This document shows positions 10,330-20,870 of a stretch of DNA of 33,907 nucleotides, in pieces. The first letter of the stretch is position 1; each line of letters starts with the position of its first letter. Made by a program: the position numbers and the translations under genes. The stretch lies in NCBI GenBank assembly GCA_021806885.1, contig JAKAPT010000010.1, positions 1-33,907 on the forward strand, read 5' to 3'. The notes under the pieces were generated by a model that ran no database searches, was not told the origin of the DNA, and saw nothing but the letters and a program-made list of their open reading frames with translations. This stretch comes from a bacterium. Its GTDB lineage: Bacteria > SZUA-79 > Acidulodesulfobacterales > Acidulodesulfobacteraceae.

Positions 10330-11172
10330 TCACTGCCCGCCATGGTTTCCGTGAGCGCCTTGGTTGCCATGGTTTCCGTGAGCGCCATGATTCTTGTGTC
10401 CTTCATGGTGAGATCCGCCGTGGTTTCCCTGGGGTCCTTGCGGTCCCCGTCCCTGATAGCCGCCATGATATCCCTGGGGTCCTTGCGGTCCCCGTCCCTG
10501 ATAGCCGCCATGATATCCCTGGGGTCCTTGAGGTCCCTGGGGTCCTTGAGGTCCCTGGGGTCCTTGAGGTCCCTGGGGTCCTTGAGGTCCCTGCCCCTGA
10601 TAGCCGCCGTGGCCCTGGAATCCCTGTCCGGAAAAGCTCTTGGGACCATGTCCGCCTCGAGGAATCATCCTCATCCCTCCTGGCTGAAAATGGCTATGGT
10701 AAACCGTGTTGGAATGGGAGCTCCACTCGTTAAAGTTTCCCATATAACGCCCGTGTTCGGACCACCATCTGGGATGATGATCTCTGTACCAGGGGCCCAC
10801 ATTTCCCCTCCACCATCTGAAATATCCTTCGTTCTCGACCACCGGGGGCGGAGGCCCGTAAATAAGCACGGGTGGAAGATAAAAACTCGGCGGCAGCGGG
10901 GCCCATGGCCCATTATAAACGGAGGCGTAAAGCCACCCTCCGTCGTACCACCTCATGTAATACCCGTTATAATAATAATAATATGCGTCAATAGAGGGTA
11001 CAAAATACGCATTCACTCCCTCGCCGAACGAAAAGGCAAAGTTTGGCGTGCCGACTGCCACATATCCTGCGGCCCCCGCGGATGGACCGTAATATGCCGC
11101 ACAGCCGCCCATGACCAGGCCGGTCATAAGCAAGAAGGCGACAAGAAGAAGCTTCATTTCGATTCTTTTCAT
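10330..11172 (-). CDS. lipoprotein with Tyr/Trp-rich domain and C-terminal collagen-like (GPQ)n and His/Gly-rich tail
   Basis: Signal plus lipobox (LLMTGLVMGGCAAYYG), YYYYYNGYYMRWYDGGWLYAS segment, then GYQGRGPQGPQGYHG repeats and GPQ triplets. Confidence 0.8.
   Translation of the reverse strand: MKRIEMKLLLVAFLLMTGLVMGGCAAYYGPSAGAAGYVAVGTPNFAFSFGEGVNAYFVPSIDAYYYYYNGYYMRWYDGGWLYASVYNGPWAPLPPSFYLPPVLIYGPPPPVVENEGYFRWWRGNVGPWYRDHHPRWWSEHGRYMGNFNEWSSHSNTVYHSHFQPGGMRMIPRGGHGPKSFSGQGFQGHGGYQGQGPQGPQGPQGPQGPQGPQGPQGPQGYHGGYQGRGPQGPQGYHGGYQGRGPQGPQGNHGGSHHEGHKNHGAHGNHGNQGAHGNHGGQ
10426..10587. repeat. tandem coding repeats: 2 x 45 bp followed by 4 x 18 bp
   Basis: 45-bp unit tccctggggtccttgcggtccccgtccctgatagccgccatgata at 10426-10470 and 10471-10515; 18-bp unit tccctggggtccttgagg at 10516, 10534, 10552, 10570. 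Confidence 0.95.
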
Positions 11173-11385
11173 GACAAACTCCTTATTTTTCGCTGTTTAA
11201 CCAGGGTTGCCCTCTCCATTATAAAGCAACTGATATTATATATTATACCCTCAAATAATTACAATATTTTATGTGGACATGCCCTGAACTTTTAAATACG
11301 CGATTATCGCCAATTTTGATTATTGTGGTAAAATTAATATGTTATCTATTATCCTCAAATAATTTTTTGATGTAAGGGGGTTTTT

Positions 11386-12051
11386 ATGTATAACTACAGG
11401 GGGCTTGAAATCACAAAATTCAGCCATGATTGTTTCCTGATAAGGGACGGAAAGACAAATATATATTTTGATCCCTTTAAATTGCACGGGAATGAACCCA
11501 AGGCGGATTATATCTTCATCACCCATGAACACTTCGACCATTGCTCCAATGACGACATCCATAAAATCTTGAAGAACTCGACGGTTTTAATAATGAATGA
11601 AATGACGAAAGCAGAGCTTAACGGAACCATTAAAAATAAGATTGTGTCAATATCTCCCGGGGAATCCGCTGACATCGACGCAATTCATGTCAAAGCCGTG
11701 CCGGCATACAACATAAACAAATTCAGGGAACCGGGCAGGGTATATCATCCAAAAGAGGACAAGAAACTTGGCTTTATCGTAACCGTTAAGGGGGTTAAAA
11801 TATATCATACGGGAGATACGGATCACATTCCCGAAATGGATAATCTTTCAGGCGAGAAAATCGATATCCTGTTTATTCCGGTAAGCGGGACTTACGTAAT
11901 GACCCATGAAGAGGCTATAGAGGCTGCCTTAAAGATTAATGCCTCGGTTTCGATACCGATGCATTACGGCGCCATCGTTGGTGAAAAAAAACAGGCAGAG
12001 GATTTTAAGGAAGGCTGCAAGAAAAAAGGCCTGAAATCGGAAATTTTATAA
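11386..12051 (+). CDS. UPF0173-type metal-dependent hydrolase (metallo-beta-lactamase fold)
   Basis: FITHEHFDHCS, YHTGDTDHIPEM, IPMHYGAI metal-binding motifs. Confidence 0.88.
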   Translation: MYNYRGLEITKFSHDCFLIRDGKTNIYFDPFKLHGNEPKADYIFITHEHFDHCSNDDIHKILKNSTVLIMNEMTKAELNGTIKNKIVSISPGESADIDAIHVKAVPAYNINKFREPGRVYHPKEDKKLGFIVTVKGVKIYHTGDTDHIPEMDNLSGEKIDILFIPVSGTYVMTHEEAIEAALKINASVSIPMHYGAIVGEKKQAEDFKEGCKKKGLKSEIL

Positions 12052-12063
12052 AACAAATAAAAA

Positions 12064-12149
12064 TGGTGCCGAAGGCCGGAATCGAACCGGCACGGATGTT
12101 ATCCACCACCCCCTCAAGATGGCGTGTCTACCAATTCCACCACTTCGGC
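12064..12149 (-). tRNA. tRNA-Leu(GAG)
   Basis: Reverse complement GCCGAAGTGGTGGAATTGGTAGACACGCCATCTTGAGGGGGTGG...GGTTCGATTCCGGCCTTCGGCACCA; 7-bp acceptor stem, anticodon loop TTGAGGG, long variable arm, encoded CCA. Adjacent to secG, as in E. coli (secG-leuU). Confidence 0.97.
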
Positions 12150-12159
12150 AATTCTTGCT

Positions 12160-12522
12160 TTACTTCTTGACATTTCCCGAAGAAAGCCCATTTGAACCCG
12201 CTTCTTTAGATGTTGTTTTGGCAGGCGTTGCAGGATTTCCGGCAGTCACGGGAGCGGTCTTTTGAATATAGCTTTTTATTGATATCGGATTTGACTGGGA
12301 TGCCGAAAGGTAAGATATAAAAAAAGCAGACGCCATAAAGATAACTGCAAGTATCGCCGTAAGCTTTGTAAGAAAATTGCCCGCGCCGGATGCCCCAAAC
12401 ACCGTTTGGGAGCTTCCGCCGAAAACCGCGCCCATCTCCTGTCCCTTGCCCTGCTGCATAAGAATGACAATTACCAGGAAAACAGCGGATACAATTAAAA
12501 TGACTGTCAAAAATGTAATCAT
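12160..12522 (-). CDS. secG: preprotein translocase subunit SecG
   Basis: VILMQQGKGQEMGAVFGGSSQTVFGASGAGNFLTKLTAILAVIFM. Confidence 0.95.
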   Translation of the reverse strand: MITFLTVILIVSAVFLVIVILMQQGKGQEMGAVFGGSSQTVFGASGAGNFLTKLTAILAVIFMASAFFISYLSASQSNPISIKSYIQKTAPVTAGNPATPAKTTSKEAGSNGLSSGNVKK

Positions 12523-12611
12523 ATTTTATATATGCTAATAAAATAACATAAAAAAGTCAATATATTGTTTGATATGCCCGATGGTCAATTTATGCTATAA
12601 TTATTTACACC

Positions 12612-13598
12612 ATGGCAAAGGAACCCTCAAACGATATTTTAATATATTATTTTTACGGGGAAGATAATTTCCGGATAGAAAGGGAAATTGAAAAGATAAT
12701 ATCTCAAACACTCAAAGAGGGGTCCCCCGACTTCAATTTCGATAACCTCGCAAATCCCTCCGTCGAAGACTTTTTGTCAATCGCGAACAGTTTTCCCGTA
12801 TTTGCCGATAAAAGGATTTTAAGGGTTGAAAACTTTGAGGCTTCCCTCCTTTCAAATAAGGAGGTTATGGACTATCTTTTATCTCCCCTCGCTTCGACCA
12901 TCGTTATATTCAATGATAAAAGCATAAAAATAAATGAAAACTCAAAGCCGATAAAGGAACTTAAGACAAAAAAATATTTCAAGCTTTCCAGGTTGAGGGG
13001 TTTGTACGATAATGAGCTTCCCTCCTATATTAAAAACGCTGCCGCCGGGAAAGAAATTAAATTATCTCTGGAAGCGTGCTCGTTCCTTTCGAGATATACC
13101 GGAAACAATACATCCAATATCGACAACGAATTAAACAAGATTGTCATGGGGCTAAGTAAGGAAGCCTTAAGAAGGGAAATAACCCTTAAAGAACTTAAGC
13201 CTATCCTTTCCTTTTCAAAAAAATATTCTGTTTTCGATTTCACGGATAAATTTATAGAGCGAGACCTTAAGGCCGCGTTTGGGATATTTGGGGTCCTTTA
13301 TGAAAATGGGGAAGAACCCGTAAAGCTGATTTCAATTTTATACAATGAATTAAGGAAAATATTAAGGGCAAAAATCCAGGAATCCGGAGGGCTTGATCCC
13401 GCCACCATTATTAATATCAACTCCATTCCCCCGTTTCTGAAAAACAAATTTCTAAAAAATATGTCTAATCTAACTGTAAGAGATTTACAAAAACTCCTTG
13501 AACTCCTTGAAGAAACGGATTTCAGGCTTAAAACGTCTTCCTTCGCCGGGGATTTAATATTGGAGGATTTTATATTTAAATCCGGATTGCGAAAATAA
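12612..13598 (+). CDS. holA: DNA polymerase III delta subunit
   Basis: YYFYGEDNFRIEREIEKII N-terminus and overall HolA-like pattern; followed by gmhB and rpsT (holA-rpsT proximity is common). Confidence 0.85.
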   Translation: MAKEPSNDILIYYFYGEDNFRIEREIEKIISQTLKEGSPDFNFDNLANPSVEDFLSIANSFPVFADKRILRVENFEASLLSNKEVMDYLLSPLASTIVIFNDKSIKINENSKPIKELKTKKYFKLSRLRGLYDNELPSYIKNAAAGKEIKLSLEACSFLSRYTGNNTSNIDNELNKIVMGLSKEALRREITLKELKPILSFSKKYSVFDFTDKFIERDLKAAFGIFGVLYENGEEPVKLISILYNELRKILRAKIQESGGLDPATIININSIPPFLKNKFLKNMSNLTVRDLQKLLELLEETDFRLKTSSFAGDLILEDFIFKSGLRK

Positions 13599-14155
13599 TG
13601 CAAAAAATGGCTAAGAAATGCGTCTTTCTCGATAGGGACGGGGTGCTGATAGAAGATGTGGGTTATTTAAAAAACCCTGAAAATATAATAATAATGGAAA
13701 ATTCCTTTGGGGCTTTGAGGACTCTAAAAGACGCGGGATTTTTACTCATAATCGTTACGAACCAGGCAGGCGTCTCAAAGGGGCTTCTCTCGGTCGAAGA
13801 AGTCGGAAAAGTCAACAAGAAACTTCTTTCGATTTATGAGTTAAATGGTATTCATATCGATGATCTCTATTTTTGTCCACACCATAAAGACGGCACAGTG
13901 GAGCCATACAATATAAGCTGCAGCTGCAGGAAGCCGGAAACCGGGATGGTGGACAGGGGAATAGAAAAGTTTGACATCGATGTTAAGAATTCTTTTATGG
14001 TAGGAGATAAGGATTCTGATATCCTGCTTGCGAAGAACTCCGGCATGAAATCGTTCTACATAAAAAATGACATGTATGAACACGATAAAAATATAATACC
14101 CGATTATACTGTTTCGAGCCTAAAAGAAGCGGCAGAAATAATATCATCGCTTTGA
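13598..14155 (+). CDS. gmhB: D-glycero-beta-D-manno-heptose 1,7-bisphosphate 7-phosphatase (HAD)
   Basis: VFLDRDGVLIEDVGYL, IVTNQAGVSKG, CPHHKDG...CSCRKPETGM, MVGDKDSDILLA. Confidence 0.93.
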   Translation: MQKMAKKCVFLDRDGVLIEDVGYLKNPENIIIMENSFGALRTLKDAGFLLIIVTNQAGVSKGLLSVEEVGKVNKKLLSIYELNGIHIDDLYFCPHHKDGTVEPYNISCSCRKPETGMVDRGIEKFDIDVKNSFMVGDKDSDILLAKNSGMKSFYIKNDMYEHDKNIIPDYTVSSLKEAAEIISSL

Positions 14156-14245
14156 ACCTATTTTTTTAGTTGATTTAGATTTAAAAGTTTGCTATCATGC
14201 TATGATTAGGTTTAAATAATTGATTTAATAAAGGGGTAAAAACGA

Positions 14246-14509
14246 ATGGCAAATCATAAATCTGCGGAAAAAAGAGCAAAGCAGACAAAAAAGAAGACTT
14301 CGAGAAATATAAGCGCCGTATCAAAGCTTAAAACTTCCATGAAAAAATTAAGAAGCTCCGTTACCGGGGAAAGCAAGGAAAAGGCGGCGGAACTCCTGAA
14401 ATCAACCACGGCGTATGCCATGCGCCTTGCCTCAAAAAAGATAATACATAAAAACAACGCGGCAAGGAAGATCTCTTCCATTTCAAAATTATACAACAAG
14501 ATGAAATAA
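14246..14509 (+). CDS. rpsT: 30S ribosomal protein S20
   Basis: MANHKSAEKRAKQ..., HKNNAARKISSISKLYN. Confidence 0.97.
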   Translation: MANHKSAEKRAKQTKKKTSRNISAVSKLKTSMKKLRSSVTGESKEKAAELLKSTTAYAMRLASKKIIHKNNAARKISSISKLYNKMK

Positions 14510-14511
14510 GG

Positions 14512-15410
14512 CTAAGGCCTTGTTTTCCATCTGTTGTGTATCCAGAACCACTGATCGGGATACTTTCTTATAGCATCCTCTATGCACCTGTTAAACATAT
14601 TAAGGATATTAAGCGTGTCCACCCTCCTGTCCCCCGTATAGTTTATTTCCAGCGGCTTTTCTAAAATGAGGAAATGCTTCTCATACCCTTCTTCTTTATT
14701 TTTTCTCACGAGAAATACGGGAACAACAACGTCCCTGGTTTTTGCCGCAATGTTCGCCATCCCCGGCATAGTACACGCCTTCACCCCGAAAAAATCCACG
14801 AAAACACCTATTCTTTTAGAGGCATTTTCATCCGGCAAAAATCCAACTATCTCTTTTCTTTTAAGAGCGGAAATTATATTTTTTACCGCGTTTTCCCTGT
14901 TGTAAATCACATTATTGCCTGTTTTTGTCCTTAACTTGAGAAGAATTTTTTCGATATATGGATTATCCAGCGGCCTTGCAAGTACATTACCCTTAAACCC
15001 CTTAAGCGAAAAGGTTTTAGCTAGAAGCTCCCAGTTTCCAAGATGGCCCGTTAATAAAAGTATTCCCCGCGCGTCGTAAATTTTTTTTATTTCGCTGAAA
15101 TCCGACTCAACAAATTCATCTATATTGTGCTTATTGTATTTATTGAGCCTGAATATTTCCATGAAAACCATTCCCATGTTTTTATAGAAGCTGTTCCTAA
15201 TATCGTTAAGCTCGCTTTCGCTTTTATCACTAAACGCGATTTTCAGGTTATTTATAACGGTTTTTGCGTGCCTGCGGTCAATTTTGTAATAAAGAGCCCT
15301 AAAATTCTCCCCAGGAAGAGCGCGAAATTTAATGGAATAAGATTAATGAAAATATAAAAACAGTAAACCAGAATATATTCAGAATATAAAAAAAGCCTGC
15401 CTTTTTTCAT
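14512..15410 (-). pseudogene. lipid A biosynthesis acyltransferase (LpxL/HtrB family) with apparent -1 frameshift at 15297-15299
   Basis: ATG at 15410 gives MKKGRLFLYSEYILVYCFYIFINLIPLNFALFLGRILG, then homology continues one frame over: ALYYKIDRRHAKTVINNLKIAFSDKSESELNDIRNSFYKNMGMVFMEI... with HLGNWE motif. One extra G in the GGG run restores the frame. Confidence 0.85.
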
Positions 15411-16665
15411 TTTTTCCCTTTTTCAATTATGTCAATGTAGGCATTCGGATTTGATTTTTTTAAATATTTCCTGTATTCCTCATATATGAAATCATAGAAT
15501 TTTTTATTTATCTCCACTTCAAAATCGAGGTAAAAAATCCTTTTCAAAGTATCTTTAAACCGGGGGTCGTCGGAGATGGTTTTTAATTTAACAAAATCCT
15601 TTTGTGTCGTTACCGCGAACCATTTATCAGACTTAAGGCTCTTTCCAAGGGACAATATATCCTCTTTATTATATTCATGATGGTCTTCAAATTCCATTGT
15701 CCCGCCTATTTCGACCCCCATCTGCTTCAAATTATCATAAAAATAACCGGGATTGCCTATCGCGGATATCGCTATAAAACTTAACCCCTTAAAATCTACA
15801 GGCCTTCCATCAACGCTTAACAGGTTTGTGGGAATGTAGCGGGAATAAAATATTTTACACTTTTCATTAATGAGCCTTATCCTGTTCTCGAGGAGGCTTT
15901 CCTTTTCCATCACGCTTTTTGTTATAACGACCGCATCCGCGTCTTTTAAAGATGAAAGGGGCTCCCTTAAAATGCCGGCGGGAATGACGTCCTGCCAGAG
16001 GATGTTAGTTGAGCGGTCTATAAGTACAATATTTAAATCCCTTTTGGCCTTTAGCGCCGTAAAGCCGTCATCAAGTATGGCGACCTTCCGGTAGTTTTCA
16101 TATTTATCAAGGATTTCGCCGGATTTGCACCTGTCCGAAGGGTCCTCTTCGCCGGGTTCAAAGTCGGCATAATCCGAAAGATTATAAAAGATATCATCCT
16201 GGGAACAGGTTTTTATGGCTGAAAGGCGGTTTCTTGAGACAACCACAGGTATCTGAATTTTTCTTGATTTAAATCTAAGGACAAGAAGGAGAACTTCATC
16301 GGGAAGTTTTTCCCTGCCGGTTGGAAAGGCATGTTCCCAGGCAGCTATATAGAGTTTTTTTTTAACCTTCCTTTATAACCGCGGCTCACGATGCACGGTT
16401 TAAGGCTCAGTCCGTAAAAATATTCCCCTATCGTGTAAGAAAATGGCGTTTTTCCTGTTCCACCAAGATTTACGTTGCCGAGGCTAACAGTAAAAATCCC
16501 TGTATCTTTTGCTTTAAGGATAAAGGAATGGCGATAGAGGAATCTTTTAAGCGTGGTAAAGAAAATTACGGGAAGGGAGAAAAGGATAAGAGGAAATTTA
16601 ATAAAACGCAGTTCAGGGCGTTCATTATATAAAAATTTCATTATATATCTTTTTATTTTTCCCAT
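15407..16665 (-). pseudogene. lpxK: tetraacyldisaccharide 4'-kinase LpxK, split by an apparent -1 frameshift at a T9/A9 run (16355-16363)
   Basis: Upstream part ...VSLGNVNLGGTGKTPFSYTI...CIVSRGYKGRLKKNSI* (Walker A GGTGKT); downstream frame upstream of the called ORF reads LYIAAWEHAFPTGREKLPDEVLLLVLRFKSRKIQIPVVVSRNRLSA...VAILDDGFTALKAKRDLNIVLIDRS...PAGILREPLSSLKDADAVVIT. Confidence 0.9.
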
Positions 16666-17861
16666 GAGATCGCTTCCCTGATCCTTTCAAGTCCTTTTTT
16701 AATCATATCCATGGACGCAGCGAATGAAAGCCTGATAAAATTATCGTTCCCGAACTCCGCCCCTGGAACGGCAGCGACAAGGTAATCCTCAAGAAGATAA
16801 TCGCAGAAAGAAGACGAAGAATTAATCCTCTCCCCGGATTTTTTAAAGACATCGGAAATGTCCACGAAAAGATAAAACGCCCCGTCAGGGATTACAGGCT
16901 TCAATGATTTAACATTTTTCCCGAGAAAATCCACCATAAAATCCCTTCTTTTCTCAAACTCATTCCTCATATTTAAAGTAAAATCTTCTCCCCCTTTAAG
17001 CGCCGCAAGCGCGCCGTACTGCGAAAAAGTTGTCGGGTTCGAGGTACTCTGCGACTGTATGCTGTTCATCGCCGAAATAAGCTCTTTCGGCGCCGCCGTG
17101 TATCCTATCCTGAAGCCTGTCATGGAATATGTTTTGGATACCGCGTTCACGGCAATTGTATGGTTTTTCATATCTCTTCCCGACATAAGAACATTAAAGA
17201 ATCTCTTGCCGTCAAATATTATCTTTTCATATATGTCGTCGGAAATAATATAAAAATCATTCCCCGCTTTTCCGCTTTTGACAAAATCCGCGATTTCCAT
17301 GATATCTTTTTCATCCATCAAAACGCCGGTTGGGTTGGAAGGGCTGTTTATTATGACTCCGCGCGATTTTGGAGAAAGATTTTTCTTTAACATTTCAAGG
17401 GTAAATTTAAACCTGTTTGAAGAGGTATCGGCAATAACCGGCACTCCTCCAGAAAGCTTGATTATTTCGGTATAAGAAACCCAGTAAGGCGAAGGAACTA
17501 TTATCTCTTCACCCTCGTCAAGGAGAGCTGAGAATACATTAAAAAGGGCGTGTTTGCCGCCGCAGGAAACCAGGATTTCATTGTTGTCGTAACGGACATT
17601 GTAATCCTTAAGGAACTTTTGCCCGATGGCTGTTTTAAGCTCATCTATACCGGAAACAGGGGTGTATTTTGTATGCCCCCTGTCAAGCGCGTCTTTCACG
17701 GCGTTTTTAATGTATTCGGGCGTATCGAAGTCCGGTTCGCCGGCCCCGAAACTAATAACGTCTTTTCCTTCGGAGGCAAGCTTTTTGGATTTTGCTGTTA
17801 TGGCAAGAGTTGCGGAAGGCTTAATGGAAGAGGCCCTACATGATATTTTCATTGTCTTCAC
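16653..17861 (-). CDS. pyridoxal-phosphate aminotransferase class I (aspartate aminotransferase-like)
   Basis: VISFGAGEPDFDTPEYIKNA, SPSNPTGVLM, AVNAVSKTYSMTGFRIGYTAAP (PLP lysine), FIRLSFAAS. Confidence 0.93.
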   Translation of the reverse strand: MKTMKISCRASSIKPSATLAITAKSKKLASEGKDVISFGAGEPDFDTPEYIKNAVKDALDRGHTKYTPVSGIDELKTAIGQKFLKDYNVRYDNNEILVSCGGKHALFNVFSALLDEGEEIIVPSPYWVSYTEIIKLSGGVPVIADTSSNRFKFTLEMLKKNLSPKSRGVIINSPSNPTGVLMDEKDIMEIADFVKSGKAGNDFYIISDDIYEKIIFDGKRFFNVLMSGRDMKNHTIAVNAVSKTYSMTGFRIGYTAAPKELISAMNSIQSQSTSNPTTFSQYGALAALKGGEDFTLNMRNEFEKRRDFMVDFLGKNVKSLKPVIPDGAFYLFVDISDVFKKSGERINSSSSFCDYLLEDYLVAAVPGAEFGNDNFIRLSFAASMDMIKKGLERIREAISWEK

Positions 17862-18357
17862 CCCTGGAATGAATTTTCAAAAGCTCGTCTGCAACAATAG
17901 GGTGTACCATGCCTGAAACATCCCCTCCCAACCTTGAAATTTCTTTTACTATGGTGGAGCTTAAAAATGAGTATTTTTCCGCGGTCATCATAAATATGGT
18001 CTCAATATCGGGATTAAGCATCCTGTTGGTCGTTGCGAGCTGAAGCTCGTATTCAAAATCGGAAACCGCCCTTAAGCCCCTTATTATAACCTTGGAATCG
18101 ATGCTTTCCACGTATTTTACAAGAAGGCCCTTCAATCCCACGACGTCGACCCTTTCCTCGTCTATTCCTTCCTCTACCTTAAGGATTTTTTTTATAATTT
18201 TGACCCTTTCTTCCTGGCTGAACAGATAAGGCTTTTTCCTGTTGGCAGCGACGGCAACGACAATCCTGTCAAAAATGCATAAACTTCTTTTTATCAGGTC
18301 CAGGTGACCATACGTAATTGGGTCGAATGAACCGGGATATACGGCGGTTTTATACAT
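17836..18357 (-). CDS. coaD: phosphopantetheine adenylyltransferase
   Basis: AVYPGSFDPITYGHLDLIKR, IIRGLRAVSDFEYELQLATTNRML, SSTIVKEISRLGGDVSGMV. Confidence 0.97.
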   Translation of the reverse strand: MYKTAVYPGSFDPITYGHLDLIKRSLCIFDRIVVAVAANRKKPYLFSQEERVKIIKKILKVEEGIDEERVDVVGLKGLLVKYVESIDSKVIIRGLRAVSDFEYELQLATTNRMLNPDIETIFMMTAEKYSFLSSTIVKEISRLGGDVSGMVHPIVADELLKIHSRGEDNENIM

Positions 18358-18497
18358 CGGTTTTCTTTTTTACCACAAAAATGAATAAATTGCAACGCGG
18401 CTTTTATTGACTAACCGTTATTCAAATGATATAAAAATATTATGCAATATCCTCTGAAATATTCCAATAAACTAAATTTGTCAATATTAGGGGGAAA

Positions 18498-20870
18498 ATG
18501 AACAGGCTAAAACCTGAGGCCCCAGGGTCCTATATTACAGGTAGAGAACTTAATGCGTTAAACCTCTATTTTGATGCCGCAAATTACCTGACTATAGGCC
18601 AGATTTACCTGTTGGACAATCCTCTTCTTAAAATCCCTTTAAGGCTTGAACATATAAAGCCCAGGCTGCTCGGACACTGGGGGACATCCCCCGGGCTTAA
18701 TTTTATCTATGCGCATATTAACAGGATAATTAAAAAAAAAGGTATAGATTCCATATTTATTACGGGGCCCGGACATGGAGGCCCTGCCATACTGGCAAAT
18801 ACATATATAGAGGGAACCCTTTCGGAGCATTATCCTGAAATTTCAAGGGATGAGGCCGGCCTGAAAAAATTATTCAAGCGGTTTTCGACCCCGGGAGGCT
18901 TTCCAAGCCATGTTTCTCCCATGACGCCGGGCTCGATACACGAGGGGGGGGAGCTTGGATATTCCCTGAGCCATGCCTACGGAGCCGCGCTTGATAACCC
19001 GGGATTGACGGTTTTCTGCGTTGTTGGTGACGGTGAGGCCGAAACAGGTCCTTTAAGCGCGTCATGGCATATAAATAAATTAATAAACCCGGAAAGGGAT
19101 GGGAGCGTAATCCCCATTCTTCACTTAAACGGCTATAAAATCGCTAACCCGACAATACTTGCAAGAATCTCAAACCTAGAATTAATCGATTTATTCAAGG
19201 GCTACGGCTACAAACCCTATTTTATAGAAGAATCAAACGTAAACAGGGCGCACAACAAAATGGCTTTCGCCATGGATGCGGTTATGGGGGATACGGTTAA
19301 AATCAAAACACGAAAAAGGCCCGCGTATCCCATGATAATCCTCAAGACCCCGAAGGGCTGGACATGCCCGAAGGAAATAGACGGCCTTAAGCTCGAGGGA
19401 TACTGGCGCTCGCACCAGGTGCCAATCGAGGGTTTTAAGGAAAAACCGGCTCATATCGGAATACTTGAAAAATGGATGAGATCCTATTCTCCCGAAAAAT
19501 TATTTGACCAAAAGGGTTCTCTTATTCCGGAAATAACGTATATACTTCCTAAAAAAGAAAAAAGAATGAGCGCCAATGCTTCCTCTAACGGCGGAACTGT
19601 CTCAAAGGACCTTCTCCTGCCGGATTTTACAAAATACTCGGTAGCAGTGGAAAAACCGGGGGCTGTATATGGTAAGGCAACTACAAACCTGGGGTTTTAT
19701 TTAAGGGATATCGTAAAGGCGAACATGGAAAATTTCCGGCTTTTCAGCCCGGATGAAAACAATTCAAACAGGCTTAACGCCGTTTTCGACGTAACCGAAA
19801 GGCAGTGGTGGGGGGATATCTTTTCCTACGACGACCATCTTTCCCACGAAGGAAGGGTTACGGAGGTGTTAAGCGAACACATATGCGAGGGACTTCTCGA
19901 GGGATATCTCTTGACTGGAAGGCATGGATTATTTTCATGTTACGAGGCATTCATCCATATTATAGACTCCATGTTCAACCAGCACGCAAAATGGCTGAAG
20001 GAGGCGGACGAGGTGGAATGGAGAATTGCTATTCCTTCACTGAACTATCTTCTTACATCGCATGTCTGGAGGCAGGACCATAACGGGTTTTCACACCAGG
20101 ACCCCGGATTCATAGACCACGTCATAACCAAAAAACCCAGATACATAAGGGTATATCTGCCGCCGGACTCCAACACGCTTCTTGCCGTCTCCGAAAAATG
20201 CTTCAGAAGCAGAAACCGTATAAACGTTATAATCGCGGGAAAACAGGATGAGCTTCAGTGGTACGATATGGAATCCGCGAGAAGAATATGCGAAAAGGGC
20301 CTGGGGATAATGGAATTCGCCGGCACCGACAGGGGAGGGGAGCCGGATATTGTCATGGCGTGCGCCGGGGACGTTCCCACTCTTGAAACGCTTGCCGCCG
20401 TTTCAATATTAAGGAACCTTCTTCCCGAGCTCAAAATAAGAGTAATTAACGTCGTTGATTTAATGACGCTTACGCCTCCCGAAGAACATCCTCACGGGCT
20501 TTCTCCAAAGGAATTCGACCTGTTTTTTACGGAGGACAAGCCTATAGTTTTCGCTTTCCACGGTTATCCCTGGCTCATACACAGGCTCTGCTACAGGAGG
20601 ACAAACCATAAAAACCTGCATGTCAGGGGATACAAGGAAGAGGGGACTACGACGACGCCGTTCGATATGACCGTAAGAAACGATATGGACAGGTTTCACC
20701 TGGTGATTGACGCCGTGGAAAGAATACCGGGCCTTAAGTACAGGGCCGCCCATATACTGGAAGAAATGCAAAAAATGATTTTAGCCCACAAGGAATATAT
20801 CATTAAATACGATGACGACATGCCTTCCATTAAAAACTGGAAGTGGGAGGGCGATCAGAGAGCGGAATAA
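18498..20870 (+). CDS. xfp: xylulose-5-phosphate/fructose-6-phosphate phosphoketolase
   Basis: [91 protein letters not shown]. Confidence 0.97.
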   Translation: MNRLKPEAPGSYITGRELNALNLYFDAANYLTIGQIYLLDNPLLKIPLRLEHIKPRLLGHWGTSPGLNFIYAHINRIIKKKGIDSIFITGPGHGGPAILANTYIEGTLSEHYPEISRDEAGLKKLFKRFSTPGGFPSHVSPMTPGSIHEGGELGYSLSHAYGAALDNPGLTVFCVVGDGEAETGPLSASWHINKLINPERDGSVIPILHLNGYKIANPTILARISNLELIDLFKGYGYKPYFIEESNVNRAHNKMAFAMDAVMGDTVKIKTRKRPAYPMIILKTPKGWTCPKEIDGLKLEGYWRSHQVPIEGFKEKPAHIGILEKWMRSYSPEKLFDQKGSLIPEITYILPKKEKRMSANASSNGGTVSKDLLLPDFTKYSVAVEKPGAVYGKATTNLGFYLRDIVKANMENFRLFSPDENNSNRLNAVFDVTERQWWGDIFSYDDHLSHEGRVTEVLSEHICEGLLEGYLLTGRHGLFSCYEAFIHIIDSMFNQHAKWLKEADEVEWRIAIPSLNYLLTSHVWRQDHNGFSHQDPGFIDHVITKKPRYIRVYLPPDSNTLLAVSEKCFRSRNRINVIIAGKQDELQWYDMESARRICEKGLGIMEFAGTDRGGEPDIVMACAGDVPTLETLAAVSILRNLLPELKIRVINVVDLMTLTPPEEHPHGLSPKEFDLFFTEDKPIVFAFHGYPWLIHRLCYRRTNHKNLHVRGYKEEGTTTTPFDMTVRNDMDRFHLVIDAVERIPGLKYRAAHILEEMQKMILAHKEYIIKYDDDMPSIKNWKWEGDQRAE

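Noticed and set aside
10426-10587. Short direct repeats as CRISPR
   Set aside because: Contiguous 45/18-bp coding repeats with no spacers; encode GPQ triplets.
10321-11295. 324-aa plus-strand ORF (SLGSLRSLGSLRS...)
   Set aside because: It is the antisense of the collagen-like gene; repeats in GC-rich codons keep the opposite frame open. The minus-strand frame has a signal peptide and lipobox.
14254-14499. Minus-strand ORF over rpsT
   Set aside because: Antisense shadow of ribosomal protein S20.
18498-20870. Phosphoketolase as an unusual finding
   Set aside because: Intact, canonical Xfp; metabolically informative but not novel.
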